DNA from: Eleusine coracana subsp. coracana
Lineage: Eukaryota > Streptophyta > Magnoliopsida > Poales > Poaceae
Direction of reading: 5' to 3'
Assembly: GCA_032690845.1 (NCBI GenBank)
Contig: CM064417.1
Span: 36,462,432-36,526,431, forward strand
Length of the DNA: 64,000 nucleotides
The translations under genes and the position numbers were made by a program. This document shows, piece after piece, positions 1-12,400 of this stretch (positions are counted from its first letter, which is position 1; each line of letters starts with the position of its first letter). The notes under the pieces were generated by a model that saw nothing but the letters and a program-made list of their open reading frames with translations, searched no databases and was not told the DNA's origin.

Positions 1-2745
1 GCGCACACCCAACTTGAGAAATTCCTCCATAGCCAGCCCTGGGTTAAAACACCACCAACTAAGGGTCCTTGAAGACTTACCTGGGGTGGAAAAATATTGT
101 TACCCAGGTGCAAGCATTGTGGAAGAATATTGAGAGTAAATAAAGCAAACTTTGGATGAAATTTTTTTCAGATTTCCCAATTATTATAATATTAAGCACT
201 ATATCTGGTGGGAGGCTGTAATTATTCTATGCATGCAGTTTAGAACTGAGTAATGAAAGTACCAAATGGATTGTATCAGGGGTTACAGACATTTTCCTTC
301 AGATAATGAACAGAGGTGTTACATTCAATTTGAACTTACCCAGAACTTTCAAAGCATCTCCAGATGTTTGTTGAGATTCATTCACATGAAACTGAAAAGA
401 GAGATTGAGCGTTGTTGTAAGCACAGAAAACTCAGTAAAGTATGCAAAGCTTATGCTGCAAACTATGAAAGAAAGGGTTGGATAGCAATAGATAGAGGGA
501 AGTCAGAATGATGGAAAGGCACAGTGAAGAAAACTTACTCGATAGTATTTTGCATGGCTTTGACCGCCACCCCTAAAAATAATGTTTAACATGTCCCTAA
601 TTGATTCCAATCTAGATACTGTGGCCTTTGTCGGGACCCCTGGTCCAGTTCCAGTGGAATTTCCTAATTATGTTGGGAACGAACAAAGTTACTGAACAAA
701 TTTACACCATCAAATATTTATCAAAAGGCCAATGCACTCAACACAATTGAGCTCCAAAAGATGGACAATTTTGATTACAGTAATAATCATGGATTAACAG
801 AAAGAATGATCCCAGGAAAAATCAAGCACCTTCTTCAATTAGTAGAGAAGCACTATCAATTGTCTCAATCAGCTTTTTGGACGTTTCAGATGTAATATTC
901 AGTTCTGAGAGAAATTCATAAATGTAACTCCCAGCTTTTGTGTAACCCAACTCCTTGGATTCAATTACCAGCTCACTAATTTTCTTCTCAAGCGACAATA
1001 AAAGAGCTGCGACAAAAAATCATTATTACGAAAAGAAAATGTCACTATGAAAAATTTTCAAACTTCAAAGTGAAAGCACAAGCTTTCCACATACGAAGAG
1101 GAAAAGGTATATATGGATCTGAATACAACTCAGAGATGTTGTAGCAGTTATCTCTAACCTTTGAGGATTGCATAATTTTCAGGGTCAAATTGTTTATCAG
1201 CAGAGTCCTCAATGGACCTCTTTGCCGCACACAACTTGATGCATTCATGAGCTTCGGCAACACAAGAACTGAGGTTATTCGGATATAAGTCAAATGAGGC
1301 AGCATCTGCACATATACTCTCCTGCATAAGAGTTATAGGTAATTTAAGCCTAGAATATAGCTTTTTGTACAATGGAGTTCTTCAAAGTGAAGCCTCTGCT
1401 TATGAAATAGTCCAATTACAGTATGAGCTGAGCGTGAAATTGGTTACCAAATTGTGTGCTTCATCAAATATAAGTACTGCATTGTCCCATGGTATGGAAT
1501 TTAAGGAACGACGATTTCCCGGATCAATAAGATAGTTGTAAGGAGCAAACAAAATATCAACCGACTTTGAGAGTTCACGAGAGATGTAATATGGACACCT
1601 ATATTGATAAGAAATGGTGTTATTTAGGAGTTGAAAATTTATAAGTACCTTGGAGGTTCTACATGAATGCAAATTGGGACAAACATACAACAAAATATGG
1701 AACTTACGGGCCCTTAGATCTCGCGATATTGACCAGATCTTCAATGTCAAAAGGCTCAGTCCCAAGATCAGTGTTGTTTCTCATGTAGTCTGCAGGAAGT
1801 GACATTCATATAGATGGATATTTAAGAAAGGCAAGCATCTGGGATTCTTGGGATTCTGGATGTATCTGACAAGAAAGAACTAAATATGGCACTACCAGCT
1901 ACATGGTTTTGATGACGACACAGGCGCTTCTTGCAGAGGTAGTGGCAGGCGTTGTTCTGTGCTCGTCCACAGAGTGTTCTTACTTCGTCATGGATGCACA
2001 TCTGCTCCCGGGAGCCCAGCACTGCCATTTTCGGCCTGTGTGATGTTATACATCAAATCAACTGTGAGCAGCTGAAGGACTCAAGATTATTCAAGCTACA
2101 ACAGCATCTGCTACAGACATCCCAAGCTCTCAGATAGAACATAGTTCATGAGAAATTGCTTAACATAAAGTTCTACATAATCAGCTATCTGACAAGAACA
2201 AAGTACTGAAGAACAAATGCAATTGCTCGGCCATGAGCCTTGACCTGTAACTGGTGGCCTTGAGCTCCTTGATGACCTGCCGGAGCTGGCTATGCGTCCG
2301 GGAGGCGTAGATGATCACAGGGTACGGAGACTGCAGCTGCGTCGCAGATCGATGCTGAGACGGGGACTCCTCTAACTGCTGGCTACTGGAGGGCTGGCTC
2401 GCTCCGCCGCCGCCGCCGCCGCGTCCGCCTCGCAGGAACTCGCCAAAGGAGCGGCGCCACGCCAGCGACGCGCACAGCAGACAGAGCGTCTTCCCCGTCC
2501 CAGTCGGGCTCTCCAGCAGCGCGTTCTTCCCCTGCCAATCGATTCGGCGGTGAAACGCAAGCGCGGACTAGTCAGAAACTCGGAAGCGAACGAGTTTTTG
2601 GGGCCGTGTGGATTGACTGCGAAGGGTTTGGGGGATTAGTTACCTGCTGCAGGGACTCGAGGACACGATCCATATAGGTGATTTGGCAGTCGTAAGCATC
2701 GAAGGGGAAGTCGACATCGACGCCGCGGATGGTGTAGATCGGCAT
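1..2745 (-). CDS. RTEL1: RTEL1-type DEAH helicase, N-terminal part (10 exons, partial)
   Basis: Superfamily 2, XPD/FANCJ-like Fe-S DNA helicase; the RTEL1 family unwinds D-loops and restrains recombination, including at telomeres, in the nucleus. Exons read on the minus strand: 2745-2644, 2531-2245, 2035-1896, 1789-1708, 1598-1448, 1321-1159, 1006-830, 663-539, 391-340 and 80-1. All junctions are GT/AG and keep frame, giving 453 residues before the window edge. Seen: start MPIYTIRGVDVDFPF; Walker A SPTGTGKT with Lys48; ASRTHSQL motif Ia; a Cys-rich stretch near residues 140-200 (GSREQMCIH to CPYYISREL) fitting the 4Fe-4S cluster; DEAH at 249-252; and WWCFNPGLAMEEF, typical of the region before motif IV. 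The C-terminal helicase half lies outside. No stop or frameshift was seen. Assignment to RTEL1 rather than FANCJ or XPD rests on the N-terminus and the PFDIEDLV segment. Confidence 0.9.
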
Positions 2746-3035
2746 TGCGCCGCCGCCGGCGGGAGGAGTGGGCGGGAATGGGGAAAAGCTTGCGGGGGAA
2801 GGAGGCGCGGCGAAGAGGAGACGACGACAGTTCTGGCTGGTTGGAGAATGTGAAGGGAACGGGCCGTGCGAACGGGAACGGCGGTGTTTGGCGGGCGCCC
2901 GTTGCAGGACCGCACCTGGGCCGCATCACCCGTGTTGTGCAAATTGCAGTTCGGTCGGACAGTTTTACAATTCGTGAGGTTTTAAAATGGGAGTCTCATC
3001 CATAAATGTTTTTTTATAAATTCCTACTCATCCAA
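2746..3035 (-). promoter_or_regulatory. Probable RTEL1 5' leader/proximal promoter
   Basis: GC-rich sequence directly upstream of the RTEL1 ATG on the minus strand, passing into AT-rich DNA after about 2950. This is the usual place for a grass promoter and 5' UTR. Overlapping open frames here look like by-products of GC richness. No TATA box or transcription start could be fixed. Confidence 0.35.
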
Positions 3036-3038
3036 TAA

Positions 3039-3257
3039 GGGATGTTCGTTTCTATAAAGAGCTAAAGTTTAGCTCCTAAAATTTGAGCTAAACTTTAGTC
3101 ACTCTTGAAGAGCTAAACTTTAGTCCTATTTTTAGCTTTTTTTATCCTTAAAGCTAAAATTTAGCTCTAGTTTTAGTCTTTTTATTCGTTTTTCTAGAGC
3201 TAAAATTTGAACTAAAGTTTAGTTTTAGTTCTTTAGCTCTTATAAACCAACAACCCC
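3039..3257. mobile_element. Tourist-like MITE (PIF/Harbinger)
   Basis: A 219-bp non-coding element flanked by TAA at 3036-3038 and 3258-3260. Imperfect terminal inverted repeats read GGGATGTTCGTTT on the left and GGGGTTGTTGGTTT on the complement of the right end. The interior is filled with repeats of AGCTAAAnTTTAG type in both orientations, so it can fold into a long hairpin. A 3-bp TAA/TTA duplication with GGG...GTTTGGTTT-type ends is diagnostic of Tourist elements in grasses. Confidence 0.75.
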
Positions 3258-3260
3258 TAA

Positions 3261-5711
3261 GTTTAGTTGTAAAAATCACCTTGGTTGATACATGTTTAAT
3301 TGATTTTATATGTTTTTATTGATATAAATTTAAAAATAAACTAAGTTAAATAAATTTAACGTTACTAAAGATTTTTAGCGTATAATTTCTCTTATTTTCA
3401 CGAAAAATATATTCAAATTTGCAAACTTTGTGAAACATGGTTTGAACTTTAATTGATATTCTTGCTATATATTCTCTAAAAAAAGTATGAAGATTATACT
3501 TTTAAAATTTTTATATGTTTGATATATTGACTACTCCAAATAAACAAAAATATATTGAATAAATTAACCATGTGTATATTAAGGTGGTTTTACAATAAAA
3601 ATCACTAGGTGGATGAGGATTTATTACAATATGACTTATGTGGGAATCTCAAACTCCAAGTGAATTATGTGGTGGTTTTTACAATTAACCTTTTTTTAAA
3701 TGGATAGATCTCTTATAATTCTAAAATCTATATTTTCATATTTTAACAATCTTATAATCTTGTTATGTTCAGTTAAAATCAGATTTTATATGTCAAAATA
3801 CCTACTATCCTCACATTTTAAAATTTTGATTTGATATCTAAACATCATCATGTAGATTTTGTTTAGAATTTAGATTCTAAATCTAAAGATAAAAATTAGA
3901 TTTTAAGAATCTGATGAATCAGATCTAAACAGGATCTGAGTTAAGAGATCCACTTTCAGTTACGTGACTATACTGAACACACACATTACGATCTGCCATT
4001 GTTACACTCCAGATCTAGACAATTTTTTTTATTTTTTCTAGTTTTGTTTAATTTTGTTTGATGACTTTCCAATGGATCTCTTTTGTCAGAAGTTTTTGCT
4101 ATAATTTTATTAGAATAAAAAACAAAATTATGTTATGCTCTTCCATATTGAGCTAATAGCTTCACGTACCTACGCTGTTGTTTTCTTCAACTTCAACTAT
4201 TCTCTAGAAATTGTAAGTGTTGGAGCTATGTACATGGTTTAGTTTTGGACTAAAAGGTCCGCATTTAAAGACTTAATTTTATACTAAAAAACTTCAAATT
4301 TGATATAAATGACGAGCTAAAACTCTATCAATTATACTACTCTGTTATGATATTATTGTCTCTCACTAGCTTAATTATGAGCTAACTTACGACAACAAAA
4401 ATATAATAAAGAAAATAATATATATATATATATAATTGTTTGATTGTTATATATAAATCAATCTTAATACTTCTAAAATGCGTGCGTTTTCACGCAAATT
4501 AGTCAGTTCACGTCATCTGAGTACTTACAACCGTCGAGTCCCTCCACTGAGAGATATAAAGTGCTGGATCTGCACATGAATGACTTACATCTAGCCCCTT
4601 CGAGAAAGAACAAATAAATTTATTTCTTTTTGCTCCTACCACCAATTCTCTGTAAATTTGCATCCAGAACCTTCATGAGCTATGATTTTCTTCCCGATCC
4701 TTCCAACAGCAGTCCATTGTAATCTTTTATTTTTAACCTTCTGGAATTAGAATTTGGTATCCAATCCTTCCATCACCCATTGCTATTATAGTTCTAGATC
4801 CTTCATGAACTAGTAATTATGAAGTACCTCACATGTGTAAGAAAATATAGGCATCCATCATGTAGACAACTCAATTTTAGTTACACGAAAATAGATATGA
4901 AAGATACAAGTCTTAGTTTTAAATTGCAGTGGTAAATATTAGTTTAAACAACATTAATGATATGCCAAATATTTGAGAATAAATAAAAATACAATAAAAC
5001 ATCTATTTTACAGACTTACACACGAAGAGCACCTTCCACTCATAAAATATTCTTAATGGTTATCTTAAGTAAAAAAAAATATCCTTGTGTCTGCGTCAAC
5101 AGGTGTATCAAACATATATTCAACTTTACGTATATATTTCATACATTTTAATTGATTTGGTTCTTCTATTTTTTATAGATCAAATGCATATCTTAAATAA
5201 CAAAATATTATTTTACAAATCTAAAATCCAATATTTGTTACTACAAACGTAGAAAATCTGAGTTCAGTCATTGCAAAAGGGCTAATCGGATCTGTCATTG
5301 TTGACATCTATGAATGAAGGTGTGGAAAAAGAGATGAAAATAGCCTTCTTCCAGATTCTAGACAGGAGCATGCACACAACATACGACGACCTGCGATCGA
5401 AGATGAGGGCAATATTGATATAATAAAATAATATTTATCAATCCAATTAACTTTAGATAATATTTTTATGAGTAATAAATTCGAGATTAATACCGTTTAA
5501 AATGACATAAAATAATTGATTTATATTTTTTAGCCTTTTGCACCACATTAAATTATAATGATTTATTTGTATTGCCACATTTAAATCCGTTTCTTCCAAG
5601 CATATGCTAAACTAACTTTTTGTAATTTTTTTTGCTTAGTTTTTTTCCTAGAGGACTTAACACCTTTTGCATTTTGTTTCTATCAAATATCTTTCTAAAA
5701 ATATTTTAAAA
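3261..5711. other. AT-rich intergenic DNA, no gene seen
   Basis: No reading frame resembling a protein, no tRNA and no rRNA were recognised. It holds a short TA microsatellite near 4420-4433 and AT-rich stretches that look like eroded transposon DNA, but no other element could be delimited by ends plus a target duplication. Confidence 0.5.
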
Positions 5712-5745
5712 CTAGCATTTTGCCCGTGCATTGCTACGGGACAGT
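5712..5745 (-). mobile_element. Helitron 3' terminus, minus orientation
   Basis: On the minus strand the sequence forms a 5-bp stem (CCCGT/ACGGG) with a short loop, followed by CAAAATG and CTAG, then a T just outside at 5711. A short hairpin before a terminal CTRR and insertion before T define Helitron 3' ends. The matching 5' TC end should lie to the right but was not found; it may be lost or cut off by later insertions. Confidence 0.55.
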
Positions 5746-6524
5746 CAATCAGACATAGCATATCTAATTTATAACAATATAATTACACCAAGATATTCAA
5801 AAATAAATTAGATCTTAAGTTAAGACTTCACATAATTTTTATTTGATAGAGAAACTTAATCTTCTACGGTCAAGAAAAACTCTTGAACCCCGATATCACT
5901 AATAAGACCATACAAATAATTTAATTTCACAAATTTGTGCACACTACGAGTTGAACGCTAGTTAAAAAGGCTCGCAACTTGAGACACTAACCAGGTCTAA
6001 ACGTTGAAGAGAATTTCAGATGTTTGGAGCCTTTTGTTTTCTTGGCTACGTGAGGCTTTGTTTCCACATTAATGAGAGACATCTTTTTAACAGTGAAAAA
6101 TGCATTTCTTGATGTCTATGTTAGTTAACTTAGCAGAAAACATGATTATGAACTGTTGGATGCACGGCAAAATGTTAGCTCTAGTTGAGTACGTGTACAC
6201 CCAGGAATTCAAGTGATACAACTGAAGCACAATTGATCGTTAGATCGTCACTGAAGATTAATTAATAGAAGAACCATGACTGATCGTATAGATATCATAT
6301 TGATCTCTCTCGATATGAAAATCACGGTGGACCAAGAACGTGACGGAGGACTCCATGCAAGTCAACATGAAACCGATTAGTATGAAACCGATTAGTGCTA
6401 ACACACCAAATAAATCGCCTAGGAATTGGACTCTGTAAGCCAATACAAAACTAAGTGAACACCAAAGCCAACACTGAAACTAAGCAATACCAATAACGAT
6501 CCCACCTAATTTATTAAGGAGTAA
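5746..6524. other. Intergenic, possible body of the minus-strand Helitron
   Basis: No coding potential was recognised. A 14-bp direct repeat (ATGAAACCGATTAG) occurs twice near 6367-6395. The tract around 6460-6525 resembles sequence at about 19495-19565 on the far side of the Sirevirus, in the same orientation. Confidence 0.3.
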
Positions 6525-6575
6525 GTACGAGATCAGCGGCGGCGAGGCATGACGCGCCACGCTCGTTGGAGTGAG
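6525..6575 (-). pseudogene. U-box/ARM-like gene fragment, 3' part
   Basis: The minus-strand frame here continues in phase with the fragment at 18423-18830 if the retrotransposon and one copy of its GTGAG duplication are removed. The joined reading runs TYHMAHSNERGASCLAAADL and ends at a stop near 6520. It resembles the end of an ARM repeat in plant U-box E3 ligases, judged by eye only. Confidence 0.4.
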
Positions 6576-8235
6576 TGAAAGTGCATCTAGGCCCCTAATT
6601 TTATTTTAGTGATTAGCGTCAATACAATTAAGAACGAACTAATGCTTTCATTGAGTATGTGTGTAGATGACTATCTCAATTGATGAATGAAATGCATTGA
6701 AACAAAAAAAGAAGATGTCATTTGTCTCAAATTGAAAGTCCAAAATTCACTCAAGAATGAAGGATTCATGTTGTTTTTATTTCTAATCTTGAGTATAGGT
6801 AAACCGTAAGGGCTATAATTTACAAATTGGTAAAGTCAAATGCTCAAATTTTTCATAAATTCCTTTATGTCGCCCTCTGTTTTTTCCTTCATCGGCAGTG
6901 CCAGTGGTCCTCACCGACAGTGCCGATCCATTCTCCCAGAGGCGCGGTGATGCCCACACATTTCTCTGGCTTCTGTCCTGTCATCATCGGCAGTGCCAAT
7001 GGCCTCATCGGCAGTACCGGTTGCTTCATCTAGAGAAGTGTGTTCTCTCTGGCTCTTTGACGGAAGCTCATCGGCAGTGCCAATCACCCTGATCGGTAGT
7101 GCCGGTCGGTTCTACCAGAGAACCACGTTTTCTCTCTGACTCTCTGGCTATAGCTCATCGGCAATGACGGTCGGCTCTATCAGAGAACCATGTTTTCTGT
7201 CAGGCTCAGCCTGTAGCTCGTCGGCAGTGCCGTTCCGCTCTTCACAGAGACTGTCAACCATCACGCTTTCTGGCTGACTGCGATCGGCAGTGCCGATCTT
7301 GCTGATCGGCAGTGCCGGTCAAGGTTTCCAGAAATGACTTGTCTTCTCTGTGGCTACGTCATCGGCAGTGCCGATATCTTGATCGACAGTGCCGGTGCGG
7401 GCCGAATCCTTCTCTGCAGATCTATGATAGTGTGTCAGAAACCCTACCGGCAGTGCCGGTGCGGGACATCCAGACAGACCAACGGCTCCTTTTGAGCCTC
7501 TTGTATAAAAGGGCTTCACCCCACTTCGTGCCATCTCACTGAAACCCAAAAATTATTTGACACTTTTGAGCTTCACTCTCCTCACTCTCCCTCTCCAAGT
7601 CCAAGCTTCATTGCTTGAGCTAGGGTTTGAGTGAGCCATTGATTCCTAGTGAAAAGAGCGCCCCTCCACTTTTGAGCATTCGATTTAATCATCTTTGCAA
7701 CTTGTGCTTGTTACTCTTGGAGCTTTCCAAGACGATTAAAGGTGCCCGTAGAGCTCCCAACTTGTGTGGTGACACCTCAGGAGTTTGTATCACCCATCCC
7801 GCAAGGGATTTGATAGTGTAGAACTCGAGCTCGATCTTTGTGGTCGCTTGAGTGAGAATAGGGTTGAAAAAGACATAGTCCTTTGTGAACTTCTCAACGG
7901 AGACGTAGGGTTCTTTGTGAGCTCGAACTTCGGTAACAAATCTTATGTCTCTGTGTGCCCTTTTATTTCCTTGTTTTATCATTTCTTATTGTTATTATGT
8001 TTCCTTTATTCTACTATTATAGTCGATTATCACATAGTAACCATGAAACCACTTAAACCTAGATTTTATAGGACTATCTGATCATCCATCAGCACTGCCG
8101 ATCTCCCATCAGTAGTGGACACCGGTATTGCCGATCACCATCACCGACACTGCCGGTCAGTCTAATAAATTTGTTTAAGTCTAATTTTGTAGGTTTTTTA
8201 GATTTGCCTATTCACCCCCCTCTAGGCAACTTTCA
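6576..8235 (+). repeat. 5' LTR of the Sirevirus element
   Basis: A 1660-bp LTR starting TGAAAGTGCATCTAGG and ending CAACTTTCA. It carries about a dozen copies of the palindromic core CGGCAGTGCC(G) between 6892 and 7470, and opposite-phase copies (CGGCACTGCCG type) near 8090-8160. It is about 350 bp longer than the 3' LTR because a palindrome-rich stretch (about 6893-7247) is missing from the other copy. Confidence 0.93.
7501..7512 (+). promoter_or_regulatory. TATA box of the 5' LTR
   Basis: TTGTATAAAAGGGC lies in the LTR just after the palindrome array and is preserved in the 3' LTR (ATATAAAAGGG near 17681). It is the likely core promoter for the genomic transcript; the start site is inferred a few tens of bases downstream. 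Confidence 0.6.
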
Positions 8236-8236
8236 A

Positions 8237-8251
8237 TTGATATCAGAGCAG
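8237..8251 (+). promoter_or_regulatory. Primer binding site (initiator Met-tRNA)
   Basis: TTGATATCAGAGCAG begins one base after the LTR. It matches the complement of the plant initiator tRNA-Met 3' end (TGGTATCAGAGC) with one mismatch, the usual Copia primer site. Confidence 0.8.
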
Positions 8252-8286
8252 GATCTTCTTTAAGGCTTAACCGCTTGAATATAAAG

Positions 8287-9420
8287 ATGACAAAGGGAAA
8301 GAAAATTCCATCTAGTGGATCGTCCGAGGGTGATACACCTAGAGAAAATCCAAGGATTGAAGATATTGATAAAGATGAGCTACCGAAAACCTACAACAAT
8401 GTCATGTTTGATTATGATGATCTCAAAGAAGATCGCATTGGGCAAGGGTCTGGTAGACTCCCCTACTTTGATGGACAATTTTATGATCATTGGAAATGCA
8501 AGATGATGATGTATTTGGAATCCATGAGTCCTCATGTTACAAATATAACCGAGAATGGTTTTTTGTGGGAAAATAGAGACAATCCAACCCGTAAGAATCA
8601 AATCAACATTCATCGCAATGTCGTGGCTGCTAGTGCAATTGTTTCTGCATTTAGTGTCACCGAGTATGATAAGGTAGCCGGAATAAAGAATGCCAACCAA
8701 CTATGGAGGAAACTTGAGGTTATCTACGAGGGCATTGATTCCGTCAAAGATGCAAGACTTGAAGAATTGCAAAATGAGTTCAACCTATTCATCATGGGTC
8801 CGGGAGAAGACCCAAAGGAAGTTTATGATAGACTCATGAGAATTATGAATCAAAGAAGAGCACTAGGAGCTAGAATGATCGATTTGGATATCAACAAGAG
8901 ACTACTACAAGCATTGAGACCTTGGGATAGCAACATTTGCTCAAACATTAGAGAGAAGGACAACTTTAAAACATTCTCCACTGATGAAGTGCTCGGGAAG
9001 CTTCTTTCCCAAAAGCAACAAAATAATCAAGCCAACAAAATAAATGCCTTGATCAAGCAAATTGAGGGAGCGAATGGTGACAAAAATAATATAGCACTCA
9101 ATGCTACACGAGAAAAGCAAGAGAGGAAGAAGAAGAAAGTGGTTGACTCTAGTGATGAAGATAGTGATGATGAGATGACTTTGTTTGTGAGGAGATTCAA
9201 TTCATTTCTCAAGAAAGATGGCTACAAGAAGAAGAGCTTTGACAAGGGCAAAGCAAGAAGGTCAAAAAGAACTTGCTATGAATGTGGTGATAAAGGACAT
9301 TTTATTGTGGAATGTCCAAAGAAGAAGAACAAAGATGAAAGAAGGAAAGACAAGCACCACAAGAAAGACAAGAAGTACAAGAAGCATAGAAGAGGTGAAG
9401 CTCACATTGGTCAAGAATGA
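8287..9420 (+). CDS. Copia gag (capsid/nucleocapsid) protein, retrotransposon
   Basis: A 377-residue open frame starting at the first ATG after the primer site. It has the Copia gag layout: a capsid-like part with LPYFDGQFYDHWKCKMMMYL near residues 55-75 (UBN2/DUF4219-like), then a Lys-rich region with a CCHC zinc knuckle (C-X2-C-X4-H-X4-C, first Cys near residue 330). The protein packages element RNA into cytoplasmic particles. The frame ends at a TGA at 9418-9420, while coding character continues beyond in gag-like acidic sequence, so this stop probably arose by mutation. Confidence 0.85.
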   Translation: MTKGKKIPSSGSSEGDTPRENPRIEDIDKDELPKTYNNVMFDYDDLKEDRIGQGSGRLPYFDGQFYDHWKCKMMMYLESMSPHVTNITENGFLWENRDNPTRKNQINIHRNVVAASAIVSAFSVTEYDKVAGIKNANQLWRKLEVIYEGIDSVKDARLEELQNEFNLFIMGPGEDPKEVYDRLMRIMNQRRALGARMIDLDINKRLLQALRPWDSNICSNIREKDNFKTFSTDEVLGKLLSQKQQNNQANKINALIKQIEGANGDKNNIALNATREKQERKKKKVVDSSDEDSDDEMTLFVRRFNSFLKKDGYKKKSFDKGKARRSKRTCYECGDKGHFIVECPKKKNKDERRKDKHHKKDKKYKKHRRGEAHIGQE

Positions 9421-12400
9421 AATTCCGATGATTCATCCTCTTTATCATCTTCCTCCTCCGAATCTGACTCGGATGAGGGAGGTATTGCTACACTTGCCAT
9501 TGGCGTCACTCCCACCAACACTTTTCTATTTGGGAGCTTGAGTGATAATGATGACGACAACACTCACAAGTGCCTCATGGCAAGAGGATCGAAGGTAACA
9601 AAATCTAAACACAAGCGTTCCTCTTATGCTTGTAGTAGTGATGATGATGATGATGTTAATGCTTCACTTCCTAAAATGCTTTAATTTATGAAATTACTTG
9701 AAACACAAAAGGAAGAAAATGATAGGCAAGAGGAGCTACTTGAGAAACAAGAAGACTTGCTTGTTCTTGAAAAGAAAAGAAACCTTGAACTACAGAAGCT
9801 CCTAGAAGAAGAGAGAAAGAAAATAATGACTTAACTATGTCTCTCACTAAAATTGAGAATACTTGTGAGAATGCTAAGAGTATTAAAGATGAACTTTAAG
9901 AGAAGTATGAGCATTTGGAAAAGACTCATAAATCCCTTGAAGAATAATATAGGATTCTTTCAACTTTCACATCCTTCTCAAATAATTCCTCTTATGCTTT
10001 CACTAGCAAAGGATGTGATAGATGCTATAATATTGATGTTGATGCTTGTGCTACTAATATCAAATTAATTGATGATTTAAACAAGCAAGTAAAAGCTCTT
10101 GAAAGCAAAATACAACATGAGAAAGATGTTATTGATAATGAGAAGGCAAAGTATGCAAGAGGTGCATACTCATATACTAGAATGTCACATGTCATGGATG
10201 GCATTGGTTATGTTGAGGGTGCCAAGCATAATGATCGGGAGAATAAGAATGTGAAGGAATTCCTTAAGTTCACCAAGGAAGGATCTTACCAAAAGAAGCA
10301 AGCCAAGAACAAGAATATTAATCATTCTTCTTTTGTTAATGATTCTCATGCTAATATGCCTAATGCTACTTGTGCACTCTTTCATGATTTTGATGTTTCA
10401 TATGTGCTCATGAGAAACATGCATGGACGTGTGTTTGCCAAATATGTTGGGCCATGCAACAAGAGGCCAAAGGCTTGTGTGTGGGTGTCCAAAGTGCTTA
10501 TGACTAACGTAAAAGGACCCAAGCAAATTTGGGTACCTAAAAACAAAGCTTAATTTGTTTTGTAGGACTATGTCTCCGGAGGATCAAGTTGGGTGATTGA
10601 TAGTGGATACACCAATCATATAACCAGAGACAAAAAGATGTTCAAGTCATTCGAGCCAAGTCATAACAAAAATAAGTACATCACATTTGGTGACAATGGA
10701 ACGGGAAAAGTACTAGGTTACGGTAAAGTCCCTCTCACTCCTTCATATTCCCTCTCTAAGGTTATGCTTGTTGATCATGTTGATTTTAATCTTTTGTCCA
10801 TTTCGCAATTTTGTAAAATGGGCTATGATTGTTTATTCAACGAATGTGGTGTGACCGTCTATAAGAGAAGTGATGACTCGGTTGCTTTTAAGGGTGTGCT
10901 CAAAGGAAAGCTTTATGTTGTGGACTTCTCCACGGATGAAGCTAGACTTGGTACACGCTTATTAGCGAAGTCCAACATGGGATGGTTGTGGCATAAAAGG
11001 CTAGCCCATGTTGGTATGAGAAATCTTCACAAACTCCAAAAGGGCGGCCACATCATAGGACTAACCGACGTTTGCTTTGAGAAGGATAAAGTTTGTAGTG
11101 TATGCCAAGCGGGGAAGCAAGTTGGAGCATCACACCCTGCCAAGAATGTGATGACCACCACAAGGCCATAGGAGATGTTGCACATGGACCTCTTCGGCCC
11201 TGTCTCCTACATAAGTATTGGTGATAACAAATATGGTCTTGTAATTGTTGATGACTTTTCTCGCTTCACGTGGGTATTCTTTTTGCTTGATAAAGGTAAA
11301 GTAAAAGATGTGCTCAAGACATTCATAAAAAAAGCACAAAATGAATATGAAGTCAAGATCAAGAAAATAAGGAGTGACAACGGCTCCGAATTCAAGAACA
11401 CTCAAGTTGAAGAGTATCTCGATGAAGAAGGTATCAAGCATAAATTTTTGGCACCCTACTCCCCTCAACAAAATAGGGTGGCCGAAAGAAAGAACCGCAT
11501 GCTCATTGAGATGGCAAGAACAATGCTTGATGAATACAAGACGTCCGACCGCTTTTGGGCCGAGACCGTCAACACCACATGCCATGCCTCCAACCGGCTG
11601 TATCTCCATCGACTATTGAAGAAAACACCATATGAGCTACTAACCGGTAAGAAGCCTAATATTTTCTACTTTCGTGTTTTTGGGAGCAAATGCTTTATGC
11701 TAAATAAGAAACCCAAGACTTCTAAGTTTGCTCCAAAAGTTGATGAAGGTTTCTTGCTTGGTTATGGATCGAATGTTCATGCCTATCGTGTATTCAACAA
11801 GACCACCGATTGTGTTGAAATTTCACGTGACGTGACATTTGATGAATCTAATGGCTCTCAAGGGGAGTAAGTTGTTAATGATGATGTAGATGATCAAGCT
11901 CCTAGAAGTATAATAAAAAGAATGGCCATTGGTGATGTAAGACCACAAGAAACATCAAATGTTGAAAATCAACCCTCTTTCTCAAGACAAAACCAACATC
12001 ATGAGAATGAAGAATTAGATCAAGCAAGTGATCAAGATCAAGATGTTGGGGATCATAAACAAGCATCAAGCAATGATTCTCAAAGACATGATGAAGAGGT
12101 TGATAAAGATGGTGGTAAAGAAAACTCACACCCACCGCACCCAAGAGTGCATCAAAATGTAAAACGTGATCACCCTGTCGAGCGAATTCTTTGAGATATT
12201 GACAAGGGATTAATCACTAGATCTCGAGTTAGTAGTTTTTATGAACATTACTCTTTTGTCTCTTCTATGGAGCCATTTAGGGTAGAACAAGCACTTGAGG
12301 ATGCGGATTGGATGATGGCCATCCAAGAAGAATTGAACAACTTTACAAGAAATGAAGTGTGGACACTGGGGGAAAGGTCAAAGAACAAGAATGTTGTGGG

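Noticed and set aside
266..511. Plus-strand open frame of 81 residues
   Set aside because: It overlaps RTEL1 exon 391-340 in antisense and has no recognisable protein features.
2636..3005. Several overlapping GC-rich open frames on both strands
   Set aside because: By-products of GC-rich RTEL1 exon 1 and leader; only MPIYTIRG... has family support.
6895..7460. Palindrome array considered as a CRISPR-like array
   Set aside because: Repeats are palindromic cores with irregular spacing inside an LTR of a plant retrotransposon; no spacers of constant length and no cas genes.
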